A stretch of DNA of 64,000 bases from Phycisphaerales bacterium. GTDB taxonomy: Bacteria; Planctomycetota; Phycisphaerae; Phycisphaerales; SM1A02. The position numbers were made by a program, and so were the translations under genes. The notes under the pieces are model-generated. The model was not told the DNA's origin. It was given only the letters and a program-made list of their open reading frames with translations, and did not search any database. This document shows, one piece after another, positions 8,613 through 16,568 of this stretch. How positions within the stretch are numbered: position 1 is the stretch's first letter; the number at the start of each line of letters is the position of its first letter. The DNA lies in the NCBI GenBank assembly GCA_022446795.1, contig JAKVBX010000008.1, forward strand, positions 23,446 through 87,445, read 5' to 3'.

Positions 8613-8815
8613 GGGAGATCCAGGAGTCGAAAGTCACGATCACAATGGCCACGAGATCGGCCAGGCAGGGAAACGGAAAGGGCGACCAGGACTCCCGCGG
8701 CGTAGATGACGACGCTTATGGCTGCTGCGATCAAGCCCTGACCAGGTTCACGAGCCACCCACCCAGGGGGCCCGGCCGCCCTTTCCATTCCCCCACTGCC
8801 GGTGCATGGTAGCAC
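8609..8815 (-). CDS. Possible small single-pass membrane protein upstream of dnaX
   Basis: An open frame of up to 68 codons whose TGA overlaps the GTG start of dnaX (GTGA). It holds one clear hydrophobic helix (LIAAAISVVIYAAGVLVALS) followed by a basic tail. The true start is unclear: there are several GTG/TTG/ATG candidates and none has a good ribosome-binding site. Because dnaX itself has no strong ribosome-binding site, coupling to this frame would make sense. It could still be a chance frame; no family is recognised. Confidence 0.3.
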   Translation of the reverse strand: MLPCTGSGGMERAAGPPGWVAREPGQGLIAAAISVVIYAAGVLVALSVSLPGRSRGHCDRDFRLLDLP

Positions 8816-8866
8816 CCGACCGGCTGACCGGGTCGCCTTCCACAGGGGACGCCAGGGGTGCCTTGG

Positions 8867-8872
8867 TACACT
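8867..8872 (+). promoter_or_regulatory. -10-like hexamer abutting the PIN/TRAM gene (leaderless candidate)
   Basis: TACACT, then six bases, then the ATG at 8879. No Shine-Dalgarno sequence fits between, so transcription would begin at or next to the start codon. Confidence 0.45.
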
Positions 8873-8878
8873 CGGGCC

Positions 8879-10111
8879 ATGACCACGCCAGACCGCTCAA
8901 GTCCGGATCCCATCGAGGTTGCTGATCAGCGCGAGGGCGACGGCAGCAGTGACCCGCAGCATTTTCTGCTGCTGTCGACGAGGCTGGTCTACGTCGTCCT
9001 GATGATCGCCGTCTCAACGCTGCCATTCATCAGCATCGTAAACCCGGCGGATCGCGGCCTCGTGTTCTGGGACTACGCCGGACCGATCCTCGCCACGCTG
9101 GCCCTGGCGGCCATCGTCCTTCTGCTGGACATCATGAACCCCAGGAAGGGGCTCGCCAATGTCTTCGGCCTGTACCTGGCCGTCGTCGCCGGCCTCTTTG
9201 CGGCCCTCGCCGTCGGTGCCCTGATCGACCTGATCGCCGATGCCTGGGGCCTGGGTCGAGGCGACTCCGCCCTGAAGTATCTCACCCTGCTGAAACTCGC
9301 CGTCGGCCTGAGCCTGTGCTACCTGGCGGTCTCGATCGTATTGACGACCAAGGACAACATCCGAATGGTCGTTCCCTATGTCGAGTTCTCGCGACAGGTC
9401 CGAGGCATCCGACCCATGGTGCTCGACACCTCCGCACTCATCGACGGCCGTATCAACAGCTTCGGCCAGACCGGGTTCCTCGACGCCCCGCTCCTGGTGC
9501 CCCAGTTCGTGATCGACGAGATGCACCGGTTGTCGGACTCGAATGAACAGGCCAAGCGGGAGCGAGGCCGCCGTGGGCTCTCCAACCTCCGGCTGCTGCA
9601 GGACAGCACGAGGACCAATGTCACCATCGACCAGGTGGAGACGGAGGAGGACGAGGTCGACCAGGCGCTGCTGTCGATCGCCGCGGAGAAGAACCTCCGG
9701 ATCGTGACCACGGACTACAACCTCGCCCGCGTGGCGGAGATCCGCGACGTGGCCGTCCTGAACCTCAATGATCTTTCACATCTCCTGCGGGGCCATGTGG
9801 TTCCCGGGGAGGAGATGCCCCTGGAGATCATGCGGGCCGGCGAGTCCAAGGACCAGGGGGTCGGCTACATGCCCGATGGCACCATGGTGGTTGTCGAGAA
9901 TGCCCAGGATCGAATTGGCCAGGAAGTCATGGTCATCATCAACAACGCGGTGCAGACCAGCGCCGGCCGGCTGGTCTTCGCTCGCCTGGCGAACGCCGAC
10001 ACGAGCGGTTCGATCGCCCAGGCGGCCACTTCCCAGGCCCGCCATGTCGATGACGGGCCTCGCAAGCGTCCCGGCAATGATGATCACAGTGGCCGAAGCC
10101 CGCGCCGCTGA
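8879..10111 (+). CDS. YacL-like membrane protein with PIN and TRAM domains
   Basis: 410 residues from the ATG at 8879. About four membrane helices occupy the first 160 residues. They are followed by a PIN ribonuclease-like domain (MVLDTSALIDGRI, then VIDEMHRLSDS, then VTTDYNLARVAEI) with the acidic residues expected for metal binding, and a C-terminal TRAM RNA-binding domain (GVGYMPDGTMVVVENAQ). This order is that of Bacillus YacL. Family role: a membrane-tethered putative nuclease; the substrate is not established. The start is placed next to a TACACT hexamer, suggesting a leaderless mRNA. It is divergent from dnaX and convergent with guaA, with 15 bp between the stops. Confidence 0.9.
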   Translation: MTTPDRSSPDPIEVADQREGDGSSDPQHFLLLSTRLVYVVLMIAVSTLPFISIVNPADRGLVFWDYAGPILATLALAAIVLLLDIMNPRKGLANVFGLYLAVVAGLFAALAVGALIDLIADAWGLGRGDSALKYLTLLKLAVGLSLCYLAVSIVLTTKDNIRMVVPYVEFSRQVRGIRPMVLDTSALIDGRINSFGQTGFLDAPLLVPQFVIDEMHRLSDSNEQAKRERGRRGLSNLRLLQDSTRTNVTIDQVETEEDEVDQALLSIAAEKNLRIVTTDYNLARVAEIRDVAVLNLNDLSHLLRGHVVPGEEMPLEIMRAGESKDQGVGYMPDGTMVVVENAQDRIGQEVMVIINNAVQTSAGRLVFARLANADTSGSIAQAATSQARHVDDGPRKRPGNDDHSGRSPRR

Positions 10112-10126
10112 ACGCGGCACACGACC

Positions 10127-11719
10127 CTATTCCCACTCGATGGTCGCGGGCGGCTTGCTGGAGATGTCGTAGACGACGCGGTTGACTCCCGGCACCTCGT
10201 TGATGATCCGGCTGCTGATCGTTGCCAGCACGTCATGTGGAATCCGGGCCCAGTCGGCGGTCATGAAGTCGGAGGTCGTCACCGCACGGACGGCGACCAC
10301 AGAGTCGTACGTTCGGCCATCGCCCATGACTCCGACCGATTGCACCGGCAGAAGGACCGCAAAGACCTGGTCGGTACTTCGGTACAGGTTCTTGGCGACG
10401 ATCTCCTCCAGCAGGATTTCATCACACTCCCGAATCAGGTCCAGTTTGTCTCGCGTGATCTCGCCCAGGACCCGCACCGCCAGGCCCGGCCCGGGGAAGG
10501 GGTGACGCCACACGATGTGGCTCGGCAGACCGAGCACTTCGCCCAGGGCACGAACCTCGTCCTTGAACAGGTCTCGAAGGGGCTCGATCAGATCAAACCC
10601 CAGGTCCTCGGGCAGGCCACCGACATTGTGGTGAAGCTTGATGTTCGCGGCCTGGCCGGCATGGCCATGCCCGGACTCGATCACGTCGGGGTAGAGCGTC
10701 CCCTGCGCGAGATAACGGGCTTCCCCACGTCCTTCCTTGGCGACTTCCGCCGCGGAACGCTTGAAGACGTCGATGAACCGGTGCCCGATCAGGCGACGCT
10801 TCTCCTGGGGATCCGTCACACCCGCGAGATCTGAAAGGAACTCCTCCGACGCGTCCTCGACTCGCAGGTCGATGTCGAAGTGATCCCGGAAGGTGGATTC
10901 GACCAGTTCCCGCTCCTTCTTCCGAAGCAGGCCGTTGTCCACGAAGATGCACGTCAGCCGATCACCGATGGCTCGCGACAGCAACGCGGCAACCACCGAG
11001 GAGTCGACGCCCCCACTCAAGCCACAGATGACCCGATCCTCCCCCACTCGCTCGGCCACCTCGCGACAGGCGGTCTCCAGGAAGTCGGACATTCGCCAGG
11101 TCCCACGGCAACCACAGACCTCGTAGAGGAAGTTCCGAAGGATGTCCACGCCGTGAGGCGTATGTGTCACCTCGGGGTGGAACTGAATGCCATGGAAAGG
11201 CAGCTTGAGGTGACGGACCGCCGCATGCGGACACGTCGGTGTCGACGCCAGCGTTTCGAACTCGGTCGACAGGCCCATCACCTGGTCGCCGTGGCTCATC
11301 CAAACCGCGGTCTCCTGCGGAATGTTGGCCAGCAGCCCTTCGGCGGATTCGATGGTCAGCCGGCTTCGCCCGTACTCCCGGGCCTCGGCCGCCTCCACAT
11401 CGCACCCCAGCAGGTGGCAGCCCAGTTGCATGCCGTAGCAGATCCCCAGGACGGGAACGCCCAGGTCGAACAGCCGCTCGTCACACCGGGGTGACCCTGC
11501 CTCGTTGATGCTGGAAGGACCACCCGAGAGGATCAGGCCCTTCGGGTCATGCTTCCGCAGCGTCTCGATGGGCGTATCGGGTGACACCAGCAGGCTGAAC
11601 GCCCCGGCCTCGCGAACCCGGCGGGCGATCAACTGGGCATACTGGCTCCCGAAGTCGAGAATCAGGATCGTCTCGACGTCTCGCACCGCGGGACCTCGAC
11701 CATCATCACCATCGGACAT
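10127..11719 (-). CDS. guaA: GMP synthase (glutamine-hydrolysing)
   Basis: 530 residues from the ATG at 11719. Converts XMP to GMP. Seen: the class I glutamine amidotransferase domain with nucleophile C94 (GICYGMQ) and the His/Glu pair in FHPEVTHT; the ATP pyrophosphatase domain with P-loop SGGVDSS followed by [12 protein letters not shown]; and the C-terminal dimerisation domain ending in [10 protein letters not shown]. The ATG at 11719 is preceded by GGAG at eight bases; an in-frame ATG at 11773 lacks one. It stands alone, with no guaB nearby. Confidence 0.97.
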   Translation of the reverse strand: MSDGDDGRGPAVRDVETILILDFGSQYAQLIARRVREAGAFSLLVSPDTPIETLRKHDPKGLILSGGPSSINEAGSPRCDERLFDLGVPVLGICYGMQLGCHLLGCDVEAAEAREYGRSRLTIESAEGLLANIPQETAVWMSHGDQVMGLSTEFETLASTPTCPHAAVRHLKLPFHGIQFHPEVTHTPHGVDILRNFLYEVCGCRGTWRMSDFLETACREVAERVGEDRVICGLSGGVDSSVVAALLSRAIGDRLTCIFVDNGLLRKKERELVESTFRDHFDIDLRVEDASEEFLSDLAGVTDPQEKRRLIGHRFIDVFKRSAAEVAKEGRGEARYLAQGTLYPDVIESGHGHAGQAANIKLHHNVGGLPEDLGFDLIEPLRDLFKDEVRALGEVLGLPSHIVWRHPFPGPGLAVRVLGEITRDKLDLIRECDEILLEEIVAKNLYRSTDQVFAVLLPVQSVGVMGDGRTYDSVVAVRAVTTSDFMTADWARIPHDVLATISSRIINEVPGVNRVVYDISSKPPATIEWE

Positions 11720-11834
11720 GCCGGCAACTCCGTGGGAGCAAGCCTCCATGGCTGCCCCCGAGAAGCGTGGCATGGTATCACGGGGCTCGAGCCGGGGATG
11801 ACGGCAGCCCCTGGGGCCACCTCGGCCAATCCCG

Positions 11835-11840
11835 TATCAT
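11835..11840 (+). promoter_or_regulatory. Candidate -10 of the RsbW-STAS-MlaE operon
   Basis: TATCAT 20 bases before the GTG start at 11861, with the ribosome-binding site between; a leader of about 14 nt would result. Confidence 0.35.
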
Positions 11841-11860
11841 GCCCGGGAGGAGTGGAACCG

Positions 11861-12367
11861 GTGACAGACGCTGCCGTAGAGTGCCGGAACCAGGCTGCCA
11901 TGGTCGAACACGAGCAACTTCCGGACATCAGGCTGGAGTTCTTCAGCCGCCCAGCTTTCCTGGGTGTTATCCGGAGGATGCTGGATACCCTCTGTGAGCG
12001 GCTGGGCCTCAGTTCCCACGAATCGGCCCGGATCTGCCTGGCCATCGACGAAGCCATCGCCAACGTCATTCGACATGGCTACCAGAATGACCCCGATGGC
12101 CGCATCGAGCTGACGGTGACCCGGATCGAGTCCCCCGAGCCGGAACTGGTGATCGAGATCCTGGATCGAGCGGATACCGTTGATATTGATACGATCCGCT
12201 CTCGAAACCTGGACGACATCAGGCCCGGCGGGCTGGGGGTACACATCATCACCGAGATCATGCAGGGCGTGGAATACAGTCATCGCGAAGGAGGCGGCAT
12301 GTGCCTTCGCATGCGCCACCCGCTCGGCCAGAACTCAACCGTTGGGAGATCCAGTTCAGATGGATGA
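11861..12367 (+). CDS. RsbW/SpoIIAB-like anti-sigma factor serine kinase
   Basis: 168 residues. GHKL-fold ATPase of the HATPase_c_2 type. Seen: N-box E64 and N68 in AIDEAIANVIRHG, a weak G1 box (EILDRADTVD, where the usual Gly residues are missing), and the G2 box GGLGVHII at 123-130. The start is GTG at 11861 because GGGAGGAG sits eight bases upstream; a later ATG at 11900 has no such site. Family role: phosphorylates a STAS antagonist on Ser and in some systems holds a sigma factor. The next gene, overlapping by 8 bp, encodes exactly such a STAS protein, so the two are a partner-switching pair. No sigma factor gene is adjacent. Confidence 0.88.
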   Translation: MTDAAVECRNQAAMVEHEQLPDIRLEFFSRPAFLGVIRRMLDTLCERLGLSSHESARICLAIDEAIANVIRHGYQNDPDGRIELTVTRIESPEPELVIEILDRADTVDIDTIRSRNLDDIRPGGLGVHIITEIMQGVEYSHREGGGMCLRMRHPLGQNSTVGRSSSDG

Positions 12368-12707
12368 ACAGGCGAATATAGGCATCCAAGTCGACCGCCA
12401 AGGTGACGCCATCGTTGTTCGCCCGCAAGGCGACATCGACCTGGCCAGTTCACCTGGCCTTCGAGCCCGGCTCCGTGAGCTGATCGAAGAAGCCAAGGGC
12501 CGGATCGTCGTAGACCTTTCCGAGGTGCCCTACATGGACTCCTCTGGCGTTGCCACGCTGGTCGAGCTTCTCCAGTCCTGCCGTCGCGCCGAACTGGAGC
12601 TCTTCCTCTGCCAGTTGAACGAGCGCGTGCTGTCCGTCTTCCAGATCGCTCGACTGGACGGCGTGTTCACGATCAAGGAATCCCTGGAAGAAGCAATCGG
12701 AGCCTGA
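12360..12707 (+). CDS. STAS-domain anti-sigma factor antagonist
   Basis: 115 residues, a single STAS domain. Seen: the GDIDLASSPGLR segment and the conserved DLSEVPYMDSSGVATL loop with D60-S61-S62-G63. S62 is the position phosphorylated in SpoIIAA/RsbV. The ATG at 12360 lies inside the end of the kinase gene (8-bp overlap), indicating coupled expression and a direct partnership. A permease of the MlaE family starts 7 bp after its stop. STAS proteins also act as the MlaB subunit of Mla transporters, so a dual or alternative role in lipid transport is possible. Confidence 0.9.
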   Translation: MDEQANIGIQVDRQGDAIVVRPQGDIDLASSPGLRARLRELIEEAKGRIVVDLSEVPYMDSSGVATLVELLQSCRRAELELFLCQLNERVLSVFQIARLDGVFTIKESLEEAIGA

Positions 12708-12713
12708 TCCCGC

Positions 12714-13556
12714 ATGGATGCCTCCGGCGAAACTCCTGCTCGCACCAATGCCCTGATCCGAGCAATGGCCCGCTGGGGCGGCTTCTGGATGGGCCTCTTC
12801 GCCCTCCTGGGCGGCCTGTGGTACATCGTCTCCTCGTCCTCGAGCTGGGTCTTCCGCTCCATGATGCCCGGTGGCGCCCGGCTGGGCCGAGCCGCCGTCG
12901 TGGCCCAGATGGTCCGCGTCGGCGTCAAGTCGATCGCCATCGTCCTGGTCGTCTCATCCTGCATCGGCCTGATCCTGGCGATGTCGATGTACACCCCGCT
13001 GGCCGAGTTGGGTCAGCAGAACATGATTGCCAACATCGTCGGGATCGCGGTCTTCCGGGAACTGGCTCCGCTGATCTCCGCCATCGTCCTGACCGGCTTC
13101 GCCGGCGCCTCCATCGCCGCCGAGATCGGAACCATGGTCGTCGGCGAGGAGATCGAGGCGTTGGAAGCCCACGCCCTGAACCCCATCCGGTTCCTGGTCG
13201 TGCCGCGGGTGCTCGCGACGGTCGTCAGCCTGCTGTTGCTCACCATCCTGTCCGACGTCGCCGCCGTCGTGATGTCCGGCGTGATCTCGGTGCTCTTCCT
13301 CGGCGTCGGCGCCCAGGTCTACATCGAGAACACCCTGGCACAGGTCGGCCTGTCCGACTTCTTCAGTGGCCTCGTCAAGGCCCTGGTCTTCGGCGTCATC
13401 CTGGCGTCCATCGCCTGCTACAACGGCCTCCGGGTTACCGGCGGCGCCGCAGGCGTCGGCAAGGCCACGACCGACACCGTCGTACAGACCATCGTCCTGG
13501 TGATCATCACCGACCTGATCTTCACCGCGGTGTTCCTGGAACTGGGCTGGGTGTAG
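12714..13556 (+). CDS. mlaE: MlaE-family lipid ABC transporter permease
   Basis: 280 residues, typical for MlaE/YrbE permeases. An amphipathic N-terminus is followed by about five membrane helices. The family core is seen: VFRELAPLISAIVLTGFAGA, then AAEIGTMVVGEEIEALEA. Family role: moves phospholipid between the membranes with an ATPase (MlaF) and an MCE protein (MlaD); neither is in the window. Here it follows a kinase and STAS pair at 6 bp. A mirrored hairpin just after the stop (13560-13586) probably ends the operon. Confidence 0.9.
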   Translation: MDASGETPARTNALIRAMARWGGFWMGLFALLGGLWYIVSSSSSWVFRSMMPGGARLGRAAVVAQMVRVGVKSIAIVLVVSSCIGLILAMSMYTPLAELGQQNMIANIVGIAVFRELAPLISAIVLTGFAGASIAAEIGTMVVGEEIEALEAHALNPIRFLVVPRVLATVVSLLLLTILSDVAAVVMSGVISVLFLGVGAQVYIENTLAQVGLSDFFSGLVKALVFGVILASIACYNGLRVTGGAAGVGKATTDTVVQTIVLVIITDLIFTAVFLELGWV

Positions 13557-13559
13557 ACA

Positions 13560-13586
13560 GGCCGAGGCACACAAGGTGCCCCGGCC
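13560..13586 (+). terminator. Hairpin between mlaE and the convergent secreted-protein gene
   Basis: GGCCG-A-GGCAC, loop ACAAG, GTGCC-C-CGGCC: ten pairs with one A/C mismatch, starting 4 bp after the mlaE stop. Moderately T-rich sequence follows (CGTTCTGGTCTTCT). Likely terminator for the plus-strand operon, possibly for both. Confidence 0.55.
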
Positions 13587-13619
13587 CGTTCTGGTCTTCT
13601 GAAATCCGATGATCGGCGA

Positions 13620-15401
13620 TCAGTCGCCTGAAGGTTCCAGGACCCAGCCCTGGCCCTTGAAGCCATTCTCGTCGGACATGAGTTCCCAGCCCAGCAGGCC
13701 GATGCACTCGGAGATGGTCGTCATCATGGCGGACATTTCCTGATCGCCACCGCCCATCATCTCGGCCAACTCCTCGGCCAGTTCCGGATCCTGCTGCTCC
13801 AGTCGCTGCATCTCCGCCTTGAACTGCATCGATGAGATCTCGGCCGCGGCCTTGTAGGACGCTCCAACATTCACCATGTACCACATCGCAATGTCATCAC
13901 TGCTCATGTAGGTCTCAAGCGGTGCGAAGCTCTTGGCCACGGCGGAGTCATCGGCTGATCGCTCGCCGACCGATCGAAGCGCCTGCTCGACCGCTGCCGA
14001 CGTGCCCATGAAGATCTCATCTCCACCGACAGCCACACCCATCTCGCCACCGCCCATCCCCATGCCGCCGCCCATCATGCCGCCCAGGTCCATCGAGTAG
14101 ATCTGGTGGCCCTGGAAGTCACGCGGCTCCATGCCCATTCCCGGGCCGACTTCCGCCATGGCATCCGTGAACGCCTTCGGATCGGAGGCCTCCATGGCCC
14201 ACAAGGTCGTCGCACTCTCGGCCGTCAACGGGTAACTGATTCCCCCGCTGATCTGCAGCCGTGAGCCCATGCCGGCCAGGATCTTCTCGAGCATCGGCTC
14301 GACGCTCTCCATGGCCTGGCCCATCTGCATCGCCATCATCGGGTTGGAGTTGATGACACTCTTGATCCAGGGCATGACCCCGGCCATGTCGAAGTTGAGC
14401 CGGGAATACGAAACCGTGTCCGCACCCAGCCAGCCCGGGAGCGGTTCCCGAGGCGAGTTGCGATCCATCAACTTCATGAGGCCGGTCTTGCCTCCGGGCA
14501 TGTAGATGCCCATGTTCATGGTGGCCAGGGCCGGTGCAGAACCCGCGGTCATCGAAATGCCCATGGCATCGATTCGACCCATCATGGCGACGACCATCGG
14601 CTTGGCCATGTCAACGATGAACGGCTGCCCCATGGCCTTCATCATCTCTCCGAGGTGATCGGTCAGCATGACCATGCGAATGCCGTCCTGGCCGATGTAC
14701 TCGCTGACACCCTTCCAGGTCGCGGACTCGGACAAGCCACCGTCGACGTCCTGGCCGGCGATGATGTCGAGCATCCGCTCCATCTGCGTCCGACGCGTAC
14801 TGAACAGGATGTGCTCATCGACGCGGACCATGAAGAATCGCTGCGGGAAGGCGTCCTCGATGGACATGCCCATGCCCATGCCGCCTCCATTACCGAACGG
14901 ATCATCATCCTCGTCATCGTCCCGTGGCGGCTCGTACCGGATGACTTCGACCTCGGCGATCTCCATCATCTCCATGCTGTCGCCTTCGTCCTCCTGGGCG
15001 CGTTCCATGGCCTCGTCCCAGAGCGGCCCCATCTCCTGCTCGCTGTCGCCGAGGTTGACGAACGCGGTGAGACCGATCGTGACGGCAGTCGTCTCCGGAT
15101 CGATGACCGGGTAGACCGCCATGCCCATGCTCATGGACCCGATGATCTCGAGCATGGCCTTGTCCTCAAGCGCTTCCTTCCAGGCATCCGCCATGCGGTT
15201 GGAAGCAGCATCCAGGAAGTCATCCTTCATCTCGTCGACTTTCGACAGATGGTCTTTCGCAGCGCTGTTCCGGAACCGATCGACCATCGGGCCCAGGTCG
15301 TCAAACGACATCGCGATGACGGTCTGCTCGGGTGCCACATTCTCGATCGAAAGATCGGCGGCAAGAACGGAATTCACGACAAGAACGGAAGCAAGTAACA
15401 C
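13620..15401 (-). CDS. Large Met/Gly-rich secreted protein, function unknown
   Basis: 593 residues. The start is GTG with GAGGAG eight bases upstream; a short signal peptide ends at about residue 15 (VLA-AD). The mature part is acidic, with many Met, including GMGMS near residue 180 and the Gly/Met block GGMMGGGMGMGGGEMG in the second half. The overall look (alternating FVRV-type strands and helices, phrases such as PEQTVIAMSFDD) resembles large planctomycete exported proteins of the DUF3352 type, but I cannot assign it firmly. No catalytic motif or membrane helix beyond the signal. It is 62 bp downstream of the protease gene on the same strand and may be co-transcribed with it. Confidence 0.75.
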   Translation of the reverse strand: MLLASVLVVNSVLAADLSIENVAPEQTVIAMSFDDLGPMVDRFRNSAAKDHLSKVDEMKDDFLDAASNRMADAWKEALEDKAMLEIIGSMSMGMAVYPVIDPETTAVTIGLTAFVNLGDSEQEMGPLWDEAMERAQEDEGDSMEMMEIAEVEVIRYEPPRDDDEDDDPFGNGGGMGMGMSIEDAFPQRFFMVRVDEHILFSTRRTQMERMLDIIAGQDVDGGLSESATWKGVSEYIGQDGIRMVMLTDHLGEMMKAMGQPFIVDMAKPMVVAMMGRIDAMGISMTAGSAPALATMNMGIYMPGGKTGLMKLMDRNSPREPLPGWLGADTVSYSRLNFDMAGVMPWIKSVINSNPMMAMQMGQAMESVEPMLEKILAGMGSRLQISGGISYPLTAESATTLWAMEASDPKAFTDAMAEVGPGMGMEPRDFQGHQIYSMDLGGMMGGGMGMGGGEMGVAVGGDEIFMGTSAAVEQALRSVGERSADDSAVAKSFAPLETYMSSDDIAMWYMVNVGASYKAAAEISSMQFKAEMQRLEQQDPELAEELAEMMGGGDQEMSAMMTTISECIGLLGWELMSDENGFKGQGWVLEPSGD

Positions 15402-15464
15402 GGTGATCTCTCCTCAGCTTGACGTCATCTCAATGACGAGCCGACTGCATGTATGGATCCGGGG

Positions 15465-16412
15465 TCATTGGCTCAGTTGGTCCGCGGTCCCCTCGTTGGA
15501 GCGGGCCGGCGGCACCTGGTAGTTATGCCCGGAATTGGGGTTCTTGGGGTCATAGGCGAAGGCTTCCCGGTTCCGAATGAAGTCCTTCACGTATCGGGTC
15601 GGGATGGCGAAGTTCAGGCCCTCGCCGGCCAGGATCCCCATGTTGGTGATTCCAATGACCTCGCCACGGGTATTGAACAGCGGCCCACCGGAGTTCCCCG
15701 GGTTGATGGCCGTGTTGGTCTGGATGTATGTCAGCCCCTGGAAGTTCCGTTGCGTCGTCGAGACGACGCCGTCACTGGTGGTCTGCTCCAGGCCCAGCGG
15801 GTTACCGATGGCGAAGACCGGCTGGCCCACGACGATGCTCTCCCAGGACTCCAGCGGGGAATACTCGAAGGGCTCACCATCGGGGTGGGTGAACTTCAAC
15901 AGGGCCAGGTCGAGGTGGTTGTTCACGGCCACGATTTCGACGTTCTCGAGTGTCGAACGCCTCGTCTTGCCGCCTTCGGCGGGCATCCAGATCGTGGCCC
16001 GAAGATCTGTCTCGCCCTGGATCACGTGTGCGTTGGTGATGGCGTAGCCATCCTCGTTGATCAGCACACCGGAGCCCAGGCCCTTGGGCGTCTGGACCTT
16101 GATCACGCTGGGCTTGACCCGGTTGGCCTGCTGCTCGATGCTCAATTCGGTTGGGTCTTCCTTGGTATGGAAGAGGAACCGCCGGATGACCTGGCCGCCT
16201 TCCTCCGAGTCCGACACCTCGTGCGAGACCACCTGGCTTCGCTTGATCTGGATGACCTGCGAGCCGACCTTGACCCAGAGACTGGCATCATCGCTGCCGA
16301 TGACATCACCACGGATTTCGTGGTTGCCCTCGAGGGTGATCACGTCACCGGAGGCAAAGCCGACAAGTGCTGCCGCCAGGCCAGCGGCCAGTAGTGAGAT
16401 CTTGTTTCGCAT
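15465..16412 (-). CDS. HtrA-like trypsin-fold serine protease without PDZ domain
   Basis: 315 residues. Signal peptide 1-22. A beta module at 23-64 matches the one in the secreted protein encoded at 581-1705. The S1C protease domain has the full triad: H129 (TNAHV), D168 (HLDLALLKF) and S241 (NPGNSGGPLF). No PDZ domain follows; the protein ends about 60 residues after the core in a Pro/Asn-rich tail. The ATG at 16412 is preceded by AAGGAG at eight bases. Likely a periplasmic or surface quality-control or processing protease. It is divergent from the FG-GAP gene with a 156-bp intergenic region holding a TATACT promoter-like hexamer for this gene. Confidence 0.9.
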   Translation of the reverse strand: MRNKISLLAAGLAAALVGFASGDVITLEGNHEIRGDVIGSDDASLWVKVGSQVIQIKRSQVVSHEVSDSEEGGQVIRRFLFHTKEDPTELSIEQQANRVKPSVIKVQTPKGLGSGVLINEDGYAITNAHVIQGETDLRATIWMPAEGGKTRRSTLENVEIVAVNNHLDLALLKFTHPDGEPFEYSPLESWESIVVGQPVFAIGNPLGLEQTTSDGVVSTTQRNFQGLTYIQTNTAINPGNSGGPLFNTRGEVIGITNMGILAGEGLNFAIPTRYVKDFIRNREAFAYDPKNPNSGHNYQVPPARSNEGTADQLSQ

Positions 16413-16443
16413 CAACGGGACTCCTTGGCTGTCAGGGCCCCTG

Positions 16444-16449
16444 AGTATA
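16444..16449 (-). promoter_or_regulatory. Candidate -10 of the HtrA-like protease gene
   Basis: TATACT on the minus strand 31 bases before the ATG at 16412, with the ribosome-binding site in the leader. Confidence 0.35.
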
Positions 16450-16522
16450 GGGCCCCGCCCCCCTCCCGGGGCAGGTCTCGACCATGGATCCCGCCCCATC
16501 GGATCAGGCCGCCACAGGGTGC

Positions 16523-16528
16523 TACGAT
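16523..16528 (+). promoter_or_regulatory. Candidate -10 of the FG-GAP gene
   Basis: TACGAT 40 bases before the ATG at 16569, upstream of the GAGGAG ribosome-binding site. Confidence 0.3.
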
Positions 16529-16568
16529 GCCCCGTCACCTTGCCGGGGCCTGCCCCGAGGAGAACCTC

